Positions 41,402 through 51,367 are shown, numbered from the stretch's first letter. The stretch: 64,000 bases of DNA from Actinokineospora iranica (GCF_900101685.1 NZ_FMZZ01000015.1:62001-126000), one strand, 5' to 3'. Program-made: numbers and translations. The notes: generated by a model not told the origin, from the letters alone.

Positions 41402-42706
41402 TCAGCCCGCTGCCGCGAGCGCGGTTGCCAGCCGGGTCGTGGACCGGCCGTCGTGATAGGGGGTGATGACGACGCGCCCGCCCCAGCCGCGCACGAGCGC
41501 GGTCTCGGGCAGGTCGTCTTCGGCGTAGTCGCCGCCTTTGACCCACACGTCCGGGCGCAGCTCGGACAGGATTCGCTGCGGCCCGTCCTCGTCGAAGATC
41601 GCCACCGCGTCCACGCAGTCCAGCGCGCGCAGCATCTCCGCGCGGTCGGACTGGTCGACGATCGGCCGGTCGGGTCCCTTGAGCCTGCGCACCGACGCGT
41701 CGGAGTTCAGGCACACGATGAGGCAGTCGCCAAGCTGCCTGGCCGCGGCCAGCGTGCGGGCGTGACCGGCGTGCATCAGGTCGAAGCAACCGCCGGTGGC
41801 CACCACCGTGCCCCCCGCGGCGCGCACCCGCTCGGTCAAGTCCAGCGCGTCGGTCGAGCGGACCGGCACCCGGTCGTCGGCGATGAACCTGGACGCCTCC
41901 TCGACGCCCCGGGCTACCGCGCGCGCGGTCGGGTCGCCCGCCATCAGCCGGACCGTGACGGCGGCGGCGAACCGGTCGCCCGCGCCGCAGGTGTCGACCG
42001 TGCGGACCCTGGGCGCGGGCAGCTCCATCGACCTGGACCCGTTGTGCAGCAACGCTCCCTGAGATCCGAGCGTTACCGCGATGGTCTCGGCCGCCCAGCG
42101 GGAGCGCAGTTCGCCCGCCGCGGCGGCCGGATCGGCGTGGCCGGTGAGACCCCGTGCCTCGGCCAGATTCGGCGTGGCGATCCGGATGCCGAGCACCGGC
42201 TCCGGGCCGCGCGGGTGCGGGTCCCAGACGACCGGGACGCGGCGGCGCGCGAGCGCGGTCAACTCGGCGCGCAGCCGGTCGTCGGCGGCGAGGCCACGCC
42301 CGTAGTCGGCGACCAGGACCGCCTCCGCCGACCGCACCGCGTCGAGCATGTCATCGGTCGCGCGCGGCGGCGGGCCGTCGCCGCCGCGGTCCATGCGCAC
42401 CAGCGACTGGCCCGCGCTGCGCAGCCGGGTCTTCACCGGGGTGCTCCTGATCGGCGCGCTCAGCACAGAAAGGTGCCGCAGATCCGCCCGGAGGAGTTCG
42501 CCGTCCGCGTCGTCGGCCAGCGCGGTGACCAGCACGACCGGCGCGCCGTCGGCGGCGGCGAAGGTGGCCGCCAGACCGGCGCCGCCCGCCCGGCTCACCT
42601 CGCGCTCGATGTCGACCACCGGGACCGGGGCGTCCGGGCACAGCCGGTCGCTGGCGCCGATCAGGTCCACATCCCGCAGGCAATCGCCCACCACCACGAG
42701 AGTCAT
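41402..42706 (-). CDS. hldE: HldE-type bifunctional heptose kinase/adenylyltransferase, copy 2
   Basis: A 434-residue protein that begins directly with the PfkB fold ([17 protein letters not shown]). The kinase retains RAGGAGLAATFAAADGA and VDTCGAGDRFAAAV, so its catalytic Asp is intact. The nucleotidyltransferase half has GCFDLMHAGH (HxGH) and SDASVRRLKGPDRP. It is about 44 residues shorter than copy 1 and clearly divergent from it, so the two may use different substrates or belong to separate pathways. ATG 42706 overlaps the gmhA stop. It sits in the operon gmhA-hldE-SDR-udgX-ALDH. Confidence 0.9.
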   Translation of the reverse strand: MTLVVVGDCLRDVDLIGASDRLCPDAPVPVVDIEREVSRAGGAGLAATFAAADGAPVVLVTALADDADGELLRADLRHLSVLSAPIRSTPVKTRLRSAGQSLVRMDRGGDGPPPRATDDMLDAVRSAEAVLVADYGRGLAADDRLRAELTALARRRVPVVWDPHPRGPEPVLGIRIATPNLAEARGLTGHADPAAAAGELRSRWAAETIAVTLGSQGALLHNGSRSMELPAPRVRTVDTCGAGDRFAAAVTVRLMAGDPTARAVARGVEEASRFIADDRVPVRSTDALDLTERVRAAGGTVVATGGCFDLMHAGHARTLAAARQLGDCLIVCLNSDASVRRLKGPDRPIVDQSDRAEMLRALDCVDAVAIFDEDGPQRILSELRPDVWVKGGDYAEDDLPETALVRGWGGRVVITPYHDGRSTTRLATALAAAG

Positions 42707-43293
42707 GACGCCCGCACCACCCGGACGTCCGGTGTGGACAGCGCGGCCTCGAACGCGCCGCACAGCAGGTGCACCAGGACCAAATGGGCCTCCTGCACGG
42801 TGGCCGTGGCGCCGGAGACGCAGACCGCCTCGTCGACCCGCTCGGCCAGCGGGTTGGGCCCGGGGCCGGTCATCGCCCACACCGACGCGCCGACCGCGAT
42901 GCCCGCGTCGGCCGCGCGCAGCACGTTCTCGCTGCGGCCGCTGGTGGACAGCAGCACCAGCACGTCGCCCGGCCGCCCGTGCGCGTGGACCTGGCGGGCG
43001 AACACGTCGTCGTAGCCGTAGTCGTTGCCGATCGCGGTCAGGCTGGAGGTGTCGGCGTGCAGCGCGATCGCGGAGAACGGTTTGCGGTCGCCGTCGAAGC
43101 GCCCCACCAGTTCCGCGGTGAGGTGCTGCGCCTCGGCCGCTGAGCCGCCGTTGCCCGCGGCGAGCAGCCGCCCGCCCGCCTGCAGCCGGGCGGCCAGCAC
43201 CCGGCCCCAGCGGTCGAGCCGCGCGGCTTGGCCGCGCAGGTCTCCCAGGGCGCGGATCAGGTCGTCCACGTGGTTCCAGCTCATCGGGCTCAT
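42703..43293 (-). CDS. gmhA: Sedoheptulose 7-phosphate isomerase (GmhA-like SIS protein)
   Basis: A 196-residue SIS-domain isomerase. [20 protein letters not shown] (about 48-67) and [12 protein letters not shown] (about 114-125) are the sugar-phosphate-binding loops, and the length is that of GmhA. It converts sedoheptulose 7-phosphate to D-glycero-D-manno-heptose 7-phosphate, the first step of the heptose route. ATG 43293 overlaps the stop of the GT4 gene (ATGA) and its own stop overlaps the start of hldE copy 2, so the unit is tightly coupled. Confidence 0.92.
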   Translation of the reverse strand: MSPMSWNHVDDLIRALGDLRGQAARLDRWGRVLAARLQAGGRLLAAGNGGSAAEAQHLTAELVGRFDGDRKPFSAIALHADTSSLTAIGNDYGYDDVFARQVHAHGRPGDVLVLLSTSGRSENVLRAADAGIAVGASVWAMTGPGPNPLAERVDEAVCVSGATATVQEAHLVLVHLLCGAFEAALSTPDVRVVRAS

Positions 43294-44507
43294 CGTTCCC
43301 CCACCGCCTGCGGCGTGCTGTCCACAGTGGACAGGCACCGTTCGTACACGCGCATCGTGTCCTGGGCCACGCGGTCCCAGCCGTAGCGGGCGCGGGCGCG
43401 GTCGCGGCCCGCGACCCCGAGCAGTTCCCTGCGCACCGGGTCGCCGAGCAGGCCGCGCAGCGCCGAGACCAGCGCGGCGGGCTTGCGCGGCGGCACGTGC
43501 AAACCGGTCACGCCGTCGACCACCGTGTCGGTCAGGCCGCCCACGGCCGAGGCCACCACCGGCACACCGCAGGCCATCGCCTCCAGCGGCACGATGCCGA
43601 ACGGCTCGTACCACGGCACGCAGGCCACCACGTCCGCCGAGCGCAGCAGCGCGGGCATGTCCGCGCGCCTGAACTGTCCACCCAGGACGACCCGGTGGGC
43701 CACCCCGAGCCGCTCGGCCTCGGCACGCAGCCGGGCCGCCTCCGGATCGCGGTCCAGCGCCGCGGGCTCGGGCCCGCCCGCGATCACCAACTCGGTGTCG
43801 GGCAGCGCGGGCAGCGCGTTGATCAGACCCGCGAAACCCTTGCGCGGCACCAGCCTGCCCACGGTGACCACCCGGTGCGGCAGCGCGCGGGGCAGCCGGG
43901 GGCCGTTGGGGGTGAACAGGTCGAGGTCGACCCCGCAGGGCACAACGGAGATGCGCTCGCGCGGCACGCCCATCCTGACCAGCTCGAAGACCTCGTCGGA
44001 ACAGGTGGCCACCACCCGGTCGACCTGGTTGCCGATCATCCGCTCGGTGACCACCCGGCCCGGCGGGCTGGTGTCGGCCGCGCCCTGGTGCCGACGCTTG
44101 ACCACGCCGAGGGCGTGGAAGGTCAGCACGCTCGTCACGCCGGTCGCGCGCGCCGCCGTCGCGGTCGCCAGGCCGGACATCCAGAAGTGCGCGTGCGCCA
44201 CCCTCGGCGGGCGCTCCCGCCACTCCTCCACCAGGAAGCGGGCGAACTCGCCCATGTAGGGCAGCAGGTCGTCCTTGGGGATCGGGCCGGGTGGCCCGGC
44301 TGGCACATGGACCACTTCGTACCCGCCGGGAGCGCGCACCCGCTCCGGCGCGCGCGGGTCGTCCCGTCGCGTGTAGACGGTCACCTCGTGCCTGCCCCGG
44401 GCGAGAGCGGCCGACAACTCGGCCACGTGCAGATTCTGGCCACCGGCGTCCACTCCGCCGAGCACCGCCAATGGATTGGCGTGCTCGGAGACCATCGCGA
44501 TCCTCAT
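43290..44507 (-). CDS. GT4-family glycosyltransferase (a)
   Basis: A 405-residue GT-B enzyme. The N-terminus ([33 protein letters not shown]) and the C-terminal [29 protein letters not shown] box are those of GT4 enzymes that use NDP-sugars; the E-x7-E motif is EPFGIVPLE. The phosphate-binding GRLVPRKGF lies near 216. It is one of three successive glycosyltransferase genes joined by 4-bp overlaps upstream of gmhA. It probably transfers a sugar onto the heptose-containing glycan. Confidence 0.9.
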   Translation of the reverse strand: MRIAMVSEHANPLAVLGGVDAGGQNLHVAELSAALARGRHEVTVYTRRDDPRAPERVRAPGGYEVVHVPAGPPGPIPKDDLLPYMGEFARFLVEEWRERPPRVAHAHFWMSGLATATAARATGVTSVLTFHALGVVKRRHQGAADTSPPGRVVTERMIGNQVDRVVATCSDEVFELVRMGVPRERISVVPCGVDLDLFTPNGPRLPRALPHRVVTVGRLVPRKGFAGLINALPALPDTELVIAGGPEPAALDRDPEAARLRAEAERLGVAHRVVLGGQFRRADMPALLRSADVVACVPWYEPFGIVPLEAMACGVPVVASAVGGLTDTVVDGVTGLHVPPRKPAALVSALRGLLGDPVRRELLGVAGRDRARARYGWDRVAQDTMRVYERCLSTVDSTPQAVGER

Positions 44508-45526
44508 GCTGAGACTCCATTTCCGCTTCTGGCGAGAGCATTCCCGCTGGTGACAGCGGCATCTCCGCTTGCGACAACGGCAAGGACGTCGTCCCACCGC
44601 CGCAGGAACCGACGCAGCCCGAACCGGGCCAGCGCGAACTCGCGTGCCCGCGCGCCCATCTCCGCCGCGCGGGCGGGATCGGCGGCCACCGCACGCAGGG
44701 CGTCGACCAGGTCGTCCACCCGGGTGGACAGCACGCCCGCCTCGGGTGGCACGGCACGCGCGGCCTCGGTCACGCCCAGCGCGACCACCGGTATGCCCAG
44801 GTGCATGGCCTCCAGCAGGGACAGGCCCAGCGAGGTCCAGCGCACGGTGTGCAGGTAGACCCGCCTGCGCGCCATCTCCGCGTGCAGGCGGTCGGTGGGC
44901 AGGTCGCCGACCACGCGCAGCCGGTCGGGACCGAGCCCCACCGCGTCGCCGAGGCTGTCGCAGCCCATGCCGAACACGTCGAGCGGGACGGCATCGGCGA
45001 AGCGCGGGAACAGGTCGGTGCCGGTGACCCGCCAGCGGCGCACCGGCTCGTTGACCGAGACCGCCGCGCGCGCCAGCTCTCCGGTGTAGCGGTGGCCGGG
45101 GTCGACGATCCCGTGCTCCACCACCGTCGTCGGGGTCGTGCCGGTGTCCCACATCAGCTCGTTGAAGTGGGTCACGTGCGCGATCAGCAGGTCGGGCCGG
45201 TCGGCGAACGGGTGGCGGGTGCGCGGCACGTCGCCTTTGGGGGTGTTGTGCTCCACGAAGACCGCGGCGACGTCCTCGCCCGGGGTCTTGCCCAGCCAGC
45301 GGCGCACCAGCTCGGGTTCCTCGGTGCGCTGCAGGACCACGACGTCGACGTGCTCGTCGGCGAGCCGGTCGACGGGCACCTCGCGCGCCGCGGCGGGCCA
45401 GTCGCGGCCCATCCGCCCGCCGCCCCACGGGCCGCCCTCGGGCAGCAGGGGCAGCAGGTACTCGTGCTCGCCCTGGACGAACGAGGTCGTCCAGCCGCCG
45501 TGCACGTGCCAGAGCAGGATCTTCAC
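44504..45526 (-). CDS. GT4-like glycosyltransferase (b)
   Basis: A 340-residue protein with the conserved N-terminus of an actinobacterial family found beside heptose genes ([20 protein letters not shown]). Further phrases are [25 protein letters not shown] and [10 protein letters not shown] (the last near 139-148). The C-terminal donor region is reduced to [24 protein letters not shown] (about 232-255). GTG 45526 overlaps the previous stop, and its stop overlaps GT4 (a). The Ser/Gly/Ala tail after about 315 looks unstructured. Confidence 0.85.
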   Translation of the reverse strand: MKILLWHVHGGWTTSFVQGEHEYLLPLLPEGGPWGGGRMGRDWPAAAREVPVDRLADEHVDVVVLQRTEEPELVRRWLGKTPGEDVAAVFVEHNTPKGDVPRTRHPFADRPDLLIAHVTHFNELMWDTGTTPTTVVEHGIVDPGHRYTGELARAAVSVNEPVRRWRVTGTDLFPRFADAVPLDVFGMGCDSLGDAVGLGPDRLRVVGDLPTDRLHAEMARRRVYLHTVRWTSLGLSLLEAMHLGIPVVALGVTEAARAVPPEAGVLSTRVDDLVDALRAVAADPARAAEMGARAREFALARFGLRRFLRRWDDVLAVVASGDAAVTSGNALARSGNGVSA

Positions 45527-46569
45527 GCCGCCACCCCCGCGAGTTCGCCGACAGCGGCCACCACGGCCGCCGGAGTCACCGAGTCCAGGCACGGATGCCC
45601 GGGGACCGGGCACGTCCGAGCCCGGGTGTCGCGGCACGCCGCGCTCTGGTCGCCGAGCAGCACGCTCGGCACGGCGTAGGGCGCCCACCGCGACGCGGGC
45701 ACGACCGGGGAGAACAGCGACACCACCGGCGTGCCGACCGCCGCGGCCAGGTGCGCGGGCCCGGTGTTGCCCACGACCACCGCGTCCGCGCCCGCCAGGA
45801 CGCCCGCGAGTTCGGGAAACGTCGTGCGGCCGCCGAGGTCGAGCCCGGACCGCCCGGCGACCAGGGCGGTGAGCGCGCGCTCGTTCGGCGACCCGGTGAC
45901 CACCACCCGATGCCCCGCCGCGCTCAGCGCTTCCACCGCGCCCGCGCAGCGCCCCGGCGACCAGGCCCGCGCCGGGGCGGTGGCGCCGGGGTGGACCACG
46001 ACGTACGGCGGCTCGACCAGGTGGCTCACCGCGGGCGGCGGGGTAACGCGCAGCGCCCCGTCATCGTCAGGGGGCAGCGTGAACCCCGCGGCCCTGGCCA
46101 GCGCCAGGGCGCGCTCCGGCTCGGGCGCGTCGTCGTCGAAGTCGACGCCCGGCCGCAGCCGCACGTCCAGCAGTGACCCTGGGTAGTCGGCGGAGATCGC
46201 CGCGATGAACCGCACGCCCACCAGCCGCAGCAGCAGCGCCAGCGGCAGCGCGGACTGGTGGAACGAGGTGGGCAGCAGCGCCGCGTCGAACCGGCGGCGG
46301 GCCAGCCGCAGCGCCAGCGCGGCCAGGTCGGCGCGGCGGACCGGCGGCGGCTGCGCGGCGATCCACGGGCTCGACCAGGTGAGCACGTGGTCGACGCCGG
46401 GCAGCAGCCGCGCGGCCTGGGCCCCCGCCGGACTCGCCAGCAGGGTCACCTCGGTGGGCCTGCCCCGCAGGCCCACCGCGGCGGCGCGAACCGCGGGCCC
46501 GGTGAGCAGGACGTCGCCGTCGCTGTCCAAACGGGCCACGAGAACGCGGACGGGGCTCGACTTCGTCAT
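45523..46569 (-). CDS. GT9 heptosyltransferase-family glycosyltransferase 3
   Basis: A 348-residue GT9 protein and first gene of the minus-strand heptose operon. [20 protein letters not shown] (about 8-27) replaces the usual LGD with [21 protein letters not shown] and [23 protein letters not shown] are intact. Near the C-terminus [20 protein letters not shown] is a Cys-rich segment like that of the first GT9. ATG 46569 ([10 protein letters not shown]) is chosen over 46599. The 79-bp gap upstream carries a CGCGATCGCG palindrome and must hold the operon promoter. Confidence 0.88.
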   Translation of the reverse strand: MTKSSPVRVLVARLDSDGDVLLTGPAVRAAAVGLRGRPTEVTLLASPAGAQAARLLPGVDHVLTWSSPWIAAQPPPVRRADLAALALRLARRRFDAALLPTSFHQSALPLALLLRLVGVRFIAAISADYPGSLLDVRLRPGVDFDDDAPEPERALALARAAGFTLPPDDDGALRVTPPPAVSHLVEPPYVVVHPGATAPARAWSPGRCAGAVEALSAAGHRVVVTGSPNERALTALVAGRSGLDLGGRTTFPELAGVLAGADAVVVGNTGPAHLAAAVGTPVVSLFSPVVPASRWAPYAVPSVLLGDQSAACRDTRARTCPVPGHPCLDSVTPAAVVAAVGELAGVAA

Positions 46570-46602
46570 GCAGCGGTGGTTGCCGAGAAGCACCGCCATA
46601 AA

Positions 46603-46612
46603 CGCGATCGCG
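46603..46612. promoter_or_regulatory. CGCGATCGCG palindrome in the heptose operon leader
   Basis: A perfect 10-bp palindrome lies 34-43 bp upstream of the ATG at 46569, in a short AT-richer stretch (TACTACTCTGCGTAAT just beyond). It may be a regulator site. I find no convincing hexamer pair, so the promoter itself is not placed. Confidence 0.3.
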
Positions 46613-46648
46613 AAAACTACTACTCTGCGTAATCGTCACACTGTCGGG

Positions 46649-47740
46649 TCAACGGTGGCGAAGCAGCACCCCGATTCCACCGGACAGCGGGACCTCGTGC
46701 CGCACCGCGACAAGCTCTGCTCCCACGGCCACCGCGGCCGCCGGAACGACCTCGTCCGCGGGCAGCCGGGTGAAGTCGGCGAGGCCGAGGCCGCGCAACG
46801 CGTCGTCGTCAATCGCTACCTGGTCGGGTGAACTTGGCGACACCCACGCGCTACCGCTCAACTCGGGTCCGACGAGGACCACGCGGGCGTTCGCCTCCCG
46901 CAGCGCGGCCGTGGCGGCGGCCATGCCGTCGACCGCGGTCGCGCCCCGCTCGGCCCGGTACGCCTCGACCACGTCGAGGTGCTCGGCCGCCTCGAACTCC
47001 GCGACGGCCCGCTCCACCTCGACCCGCAGCCGGTCCTCGTCCGCGCCCGCGCCGCGGCTGCCCGCGTCGACCTCCACGGCGATCCGCGCGACCCCCTTGG
47101 GCAGCGCGGAAAGCAGGTCCGCCCGAGACTGGACCTCGCCGCCGACGACCACCAGCCACACGCCGCCGCGCTGCGCGAGGCGCGCGGTCTCGGCCGCCAC
47201 CCGGGCGATGTTCTGCGCCACCGTCTCCTCGACCCGGTGCTGCATCGACAGATGCGCCCAGCCGCCGCCGCGGACCTTGTGGATGGGGTGGTCGACCCCC
47301 TCCACCGAGCCTGGCTCGGCGACTGTGCCGTCCGGCTCGAACAGCCGGAAGTCCGCGCCCACCTTGTCGACCACGACCACCAGGTACGGCCGGTCCTTCG
47401 GCGCGGCGGCCACCAGCGGCAGCAGGTACGGCAGCGCCGAGAACCGGGTCTCCGGCAGCGGCGGCGGCACCGGCATCAGATGGTCGAGCAGGACTTCCCC
47501 CGCCGCGGCGATGAGCGCGAGCCCCACCTGGCCGGGAGCGGTTTCCCTGGCGTCGTAAGCCTGTTCGATGGCTTCGACGGTCCCCTGGTCCGCCCCCTGC
47601 TCCTCCAGGCTCGCGCGCGCCGCCCGCCAGCGCAGCCGCCGCTGGTCGAGGGCGTCCTCGGTGTCGTGGGAGAAGTCCAGGTACACCGAGGCGAACGGGC
47701 CGGGGTGGCGGATCAGGTCACGCAACGCGGTCGTCTGCAC
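46649..47740 (-). CDS. Rv2629/bacRF-like protein (eRF1-type fold)
   Basis: A 363-residue protein of the family of Mycobacterium Rv2629 and of bacterial peptide-chain-release-factor-1-like (Vms1/eRF1) domains. Seen are PFASVYLDFSHDTEDA near 17-32, PYLVVVVDKVGADFRLF near 117-133, and the central HRVEETVAQNIARVAAE helix. Rv2629 relatives have been linked to ribosome hibernation; that role is carried over by family only. GTG 47740 has an AAGGAGG site 5 nt upstream; the TTG-started longer form would include that site and is rejected. It diverges from the SDR gene at 47857. Confidence 0.85.
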   Translation of the reverse strand: MQTTALRDLIRHPGPFASVYLDFSHDTEDALDQRRLRWRAARASLEEQGADQGTVEAIEQAYDARETAPGQVGLALIAAAGEVLLDHLMPVPPPLPETRFSALPYLLPLVAAAPKDRPYLVVVVDKVGADFRLFEPDGTVAEPGSVEGVDHPIHKVRGGGWAHLSMQHRVEETVAQNIARVAAETARLAQRGGVWLVVVGGEVQSRADLLSALPKGVARIAVEVDAGSRGAGADEDRLRVEVERAVAEFEAAEHLDVVEAYRAERGATAVDGMAAATAALREANARVVLVGPELSGSAWVSPSSPDQVAIDDDALRGLGLADFTRLPADEVVPAAAVAVGAELVAVRHEVPLSGGIGVLLRHR

Positions 47741-47856
47741 GCGGTCCTCCTTAGTCGTCAAGCCCTGTCGAATCCCTGTCGAATGAATCGGATACCCGCG
47801 CCCCGGGGGCGGTACGCGCGACGTTTAGGGCGCGGGAGAAGGGGAACGCGACCACC

Positions 47857-48687
47857 GTGACCACGACACCGGCACCACTGCCAGAAGACCGACGGGGAGC
47901 GCCGCTGCGCGCCGTCGTGACCGGGGCGGACTCCGGCATCGGCCGGGCCGTCGCGGTCGCGCTGGCGGGCGGCGGGGCCGACGTCGGCATCACCTGGCAC
48001 CGCGACCGCGACGGAATCGAGCAGACGGCGAAGGAAGTCGAGGGCCACGGCGTCCGCGCCCCCATCGCCCAGCTGGACCTCACCGACCTGCCCACCGCCA
48101 CCAGCGCGATCGACGTGCTCGCCGACGACCTCGGCGGCCTCGACGTCCTGGTGAACTGCGCGGGCACCGGCAGCAAGACCCGTCTGATGGACCTCGACTA
48201 CGACCAGTGGCGAAAGGTCCTCGACGTCGACCTCGACGGCGCCTTCCTCTGCGCCCAGCGCGCCGCCCGCCACATGATCCAGGGCGGGAATGGCGGCCGG
48301 ATCATCTCGATCACCAGTGTGCACGAGCACGCGCCCCGTGTCGGCGCTGGCCCCTACTGCGTCGCGAAAGCCGGGCTCGGGATGCTCACCAAGGTCCTCG
48401 CGCTGGAACTGGCCGAGCACGGCATCACGGTCAACTCGGTCGCGCCAGGCGAGATCAGCACCCCGATGACCGGCCAGGAGGACGTCGACCCCCGCACAGA
48501 GCCCCGGCCCGGCTACCCGCTCGGCAGGCCCGGGCACGCCCGCGAAGTGGCCGCCGTGGTGGCGTTCCTGGCCACCCCAGCGGCGGGTTACGTGACCGGG
48601 GCGTCCTATGTGGTCGACGGCGGGATGCTGCTGATGGGCCCGCAAGCGAGCGAACGCCTTCCCGACGGCGCGTGGCGCGTCCCCTGA
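47857..48687 (+). CDS. SDR-family oxidoreductase
   Basis: A 276-residue classical SDR. TGADSGIGRAV (about 22-32) binds the cofactor. NCAG, the SITS serine and YCVAK (Tyr-x3-Lys) complete the active site. EISTPM and a final GYVTGASYVVDGGMLLM are typical of FabG-like reductases. The closest pattern is glucose 1-dehydrogenase/YgfF-like enzymes. GTG 47857 is the start. It is followed by the hemerythrin gene in the same direction after a 117-bp gap, so it may be a separate unit. Substrate not determined. Confidence 0.88.
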   Translation: MTTTPAPLPEDRRGAPLRAVVTGADSGIGRAVAVALAGGGADVGITWHRDRDGIEQTAKEVEGHGVRAPIAQLDLTDLPTATSAIDVLADDLGGLDVLVNCAGTGSKTRLMDLDYDQWRKVLDVDLDGAFLCAQRAARHMIQGGNGGRIISITSVHEHAPRVGAGPYCVAKAGLGMLTKVLALELAEHGITVNSVAPGEISTPMTGQEDVDPRTEPRPGYPLGRPGHAREVAAVVAFLATPAAGYVTGASYVVDGGMLLMGPQASERLPDGAWRVP

Positions 48688-48804
48688 GCCACGGCGCCCG
48701 CCGCGCCGACCGGCCCGGCGGGCGCCGTCACCAAGCCGGGTCGCCGGGGTGTGGCCGGGCGCGTCCGGGGTAATCCGGGTCCACCGAAGAGACGAGGAGG
48801 CGTT

Positions 48805-49359
48805 GTGCCCGAGGACGTTATCGCGCTGCTGAGCCGCCAGCACGAGGAAATCCGCGGCTTGTTCGCCAAGGTGGAGCAGACCGACGGCGACGAACGCCGG
48901 GACGCCTTCCACAAGCTGGTGAGGCTGCTGGCCGTCCACGAGACGGCGGAAGAGGAAGTCGTGCACCCGGAGGTCCGCAGGCTCACCGAGGGCAAGACCG
49001 TGGTCGAGGCCAGACTCGGCGAGGAGCACCGGGCCAAGGAGCTGCTGTCCACCCTGACCGAGCTGGGCCCGGACGCGGAGGGCTTCGACACCCTGTTCCG
49101 GGAGTTCCGCGAAGACGTCCTCGCGCACGCCGACCACGAGGAAAGCGAGGAGTTCCCGCTGCTGCGCGCCGCCCACGACGAGCGCAGGCTGCAGGCGATG
49201 GCGGTGACCGCCCGCGCCGCCGAGGCCGTCGCCCCGACCCGCCCCCACCCGGGCGTGGAGAGCGCGAAGGCGAACCTGCTGCTCGGCCTGCCGATGGCCG
49301 TCCTCGACCGCGGCCGCGACCTCATCGGCGGCCTCATCCGCAAGGTCGGCGGCAAGTAG
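48805..49359 (+). CDS. Hemerythrin-domain (HHE) protein
   Basis: A 184-residue four-helix HHE protein. The di-iron ligands are spread as in the family: H in SRQHEEIRGLF (about 11-21), HETAEEEVVHPEV (about 46-58), EEHRAKELL (about 73-81) and HADHEESEEFP (about 108-118). Such proteins bind oxygen, NO or serve in iron and redox stress. GTG 48805 follows a GAGGAGG site. The C-terminal third (after about 150) is amphipathic and not part of the HHE core. Confidence 0.9.
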   Translation: MPEDVIALLSRQHEEIRGLFAKVEQTDGDERRDAFHKLVRLLAVHETAEEEVVHPEVRRLTEGKTVVEARLGEEHRAKELLSTLTELGPDAEGFDTLFREFREDVLAHADHEESEEFPLLRAAHDERRLQAMAVTARAAEAVAPTRPHPGVESAKANLLLGLPMAVLDRGRDLIGGLIRKVGGK

Positions 49360-49402
49360 GCGCTCGGGGGGCGGGCGGCGACCGCGTGCCCGCCCCCGAC
49401 GG

Positions 49403-50239
49403 CTAGTTGGCGCGCTGGTATTCCTCCCAGGTCACCTTGGGGCTGACCGAGGGGCCGTCGTCGGGGCCGCGGTTGGCCAGGCCGTTGAACCCGAGGTAGT
49501 AGTCGCCGGACTGGTGGTAGGCCCCGGTTGACTGGTCCGGGTCGGCGATGGCGACGGCGTGGATGTGGTAGCCCCAGTCGCCCTGGGCCGGGGTGCGGAC
49601 CCAGGCGGCGAAGCCGACCCGGCGCAGGGACCTGGCCAGGTTCGTCCGGGTCGTGGCCGTCATCCCGGACACGGACAGGTCGATGGCGCCGCCGCCGTCG
49701 TGGGTGCCCGCCGACGCTGGGGTGCCGCCGGGGTTGTACGAGCCCTGGGTGACCCCGACCTGGGCGCCGAACAGGCGCTCGGCCTCGACCAGCATCGCCT
49801 TGGTGCGGCTGTTCATCAGCGCGCCGTGGTAGGTCACCTTGCTCCCGGCCGACACCGGCCGCACCACCGTGTAGCGCTGGTCGCCCAACTGCCGCAGCGA
49901 GGTCTGGCCCGGCAGCCCGGAGGCGTCGATGCCGGTGTAGCCGAGCGAGCGCTGGTACGCGGCGTAGGCGTCGATGGTCCTGGTGCCGAAGTGGCCGTCG
50001 ACGTAGGACGCGGCCAGCAGCCCCTTGGCCGACAGCGCCCGCTCCACCAGCCGCACGCTGGGCCCGCTGCCCGGGGTGATCGCGCTGTCGGCGCGCCGCG
50101 GGTCGATCTGCGCGGCCTTGAGCACCGCCTCCATGTCGACTGTCGGCAGCGCGGTGACGTCCGCGGCCGCGGGCACGCCGAAGACGGCGGCGGAAACCAC
50201 CGCAAGGGCGACGGCGATCCGGGTGAACGGCTTGACCAT
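49403..50239 (-). CDS. Secreted peptidoglycan-binding and D,D-peptidase-like protein
   Basis: A 278-residue exported protein with a Sec signal (hydrophobic core about 8-22, AAA/D cleavage near 27). A PG_binding_1 domain follows (about 60-125: RLVERALSAKGL, DGHFGTRTIDAYAAYQRSLGY). The C-terminal domain has GTHDGGGAIDLSV (about 179-191) and WGYHIHAV (about 222-229), matching the HxxxxxxD...HxH zinc ligands of M15/VanY-type peptidases, although the spacing is compact. It should act on the cell wall. It converges on the hemerythrin gene with 43 bp between. Confidence 0.8.
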   Translation of the reverse strand: MVKPFTRIAVALAVVSAAVFGVPAAADVTALPTVDMEAVLKAAQIDPRRADSAITPGSGPSVRLVERALSAKGLLAASYVDGHFGTRTIDAYAAYQRSLGYTGIDASGLPGQTSLRQLGDQRYTVVRPVSAGSKVTYHGALMNSRTKAMLVEAERLFGAQVGVTQGSYNPGGTPASAGTHDGGGAIDLSVSGMTATTRTNLARSLRRVGFAAWVRTPAQGDWGYHIHAVAIADPDQSTGAYHQSGDYYLGFNGLANRGPDDGPSVSPKVTWEEYQRAN

Positions 50240-50545
50240 GGTTCCTCCCCCTCGTAGGACTCCTCAGTGAACCGCGACGACGATCACCTGACAAGAAAGA
50301 TCAACCCTTTCCGCCCGCGGTTTGGCAGAAACTCGCGTGACGTTCAGGCTCCGGACGCCCGGACCCGCGCCTAGCAGGCCAGCCGACTGGCCGCGTGGAC
50401 TCTCGCCACATCGGCATCACACTCGGCGATCACTTTTTCCCTTTTCGGGTGAACTCGGCTCGATGGAATCAATTGACGCCGGCCGGATAAGCGGAAAGTC
50501 GTAGATTCGGATGGAGGGCGGCCACCGATCCGAAAGGCGAGAAAA
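50240..50545. other. 306-bp divergent intergenic region, no gene seen
   Basis: The region separates the secreted protein (minus) and the lipase (plus) and must hold both promoters. It is less GC-rich near 50440-50510 (TTTTTCCCTTTT, AATCAATTGACG). TTGACG at about 50470 is a possible -35 for the lipase, without a matching -10 that I trust. No open frame here looks coding. Confidence 0.5.
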
Positions 50546-51367
50546 ATGACTTCCATGTCGACGGTCGACCAGTCGGCCACGGGTTACAGCCTCCGGCACG
50601 CGTGCTGGATGGCGCACGCCGCGGCATTGGCCTACCGAAGCCGGGAAGAGATCGAGGCCAAGGCCGCGGAGTGGGGATTCGACCGGGTCCGCCACCACGA
50701 GACGACGTTCTCGCCGCCGTTCCCGCTGGAGCACACGCAGGCCTACACCATGGGCAGCGACCGCATGGTCATCACCGCGTTCCGCGGCACCGAGCCCGCG
50801 CAGATCCGCGACTGGCTCTCCGACGCCACCACTCCCCCGTGGCCGGGGCCAGGAAAGACCGGCTTGGTCCACTACGGCTTCGGCGAGGCGCTGGACTCGG
50901 TCTACCCTCGGGTGCGCGACGCCGTCACCGAGTTCCAGGACAACGAGCAGACCGTGTGGTTCACCGGCCACAGCCTGGGCGCCGCGCTGGCGCTGCTCGC
51001 GGCGCTGCGCCTGCACCTGGAGGAGCCCAACCTGCTCGCCGACGGCGTCTACACCTTCGGCCAGCCCCGCGTCTGCGACCGCGTCCTCGCCCAAGCTCAC
51101 GACAAGGCGTTCCGCGGCCGGACCCACCGGTTCGTGAACAACAACGACATCGTGCCGCAGGTGCCGCCGGAACCGGCCTACCACCACACCGCCACGCTGC
51201 ACTACATCGACGCCTCCGGGAAGCTGCGCGACAGAATGCCGCTGCTCTCCGCCGCGGCCGACCGTGTCAAGGGGTTCACCGCCGACATGTTCTCGCCCGC
51301 CAGCGACGGCGTCCGCGACCACCTGATGAAGCAGTACATCAGCGCGCTGGAGAAGAACCTTTCCTGA
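50546..51367 (+). CDS. Class 3 lipase family alpha/beta-hydrolase
   Basis: A 273-residue lipase_3 protein. The nucleophile elbow is TGHSLGAALA with Ser143, the oxyanion-side phrase is ITAFRGTEPAQIRDWLSD (about 76-93), and the acid and base are in NNNDIVPQVP (about 193-202) and a later His in YHHTATLHY. Catalysis would hydrolyse acyl esters of lipids. No signal peptide is seen, so it is probably cytoplasmic or exported by another route. ATG 50546 is preceded by an AAAGG(C)GAG-type site. It is a single-gene unit followed by a hairpin. Confidence 0.88.
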   Translation: MTSMSTVDQSATGYSLRHACWMAHAAALAYRSREEIEAKAAEWGFDRVRHHETTFSPPFPLEHTQAYTMGSDRMVITAFRGTEPAQIRDWLSDATTPPWPGPGKTGLVHYGFGEALDSVYPRVRDAVTEFQDNEQTVWFTGHSLGAALALLAALRLHLEEPNLLADGVYTFGQPRVCDRVLAQAHDKAFRGRTHRFVNNNDIVPQVPPEPAYHHTATLHYIDASGKLRDRMPLLSAAADRVKGFTADMFSPASDGVRDHLMKQYISALEKNLS

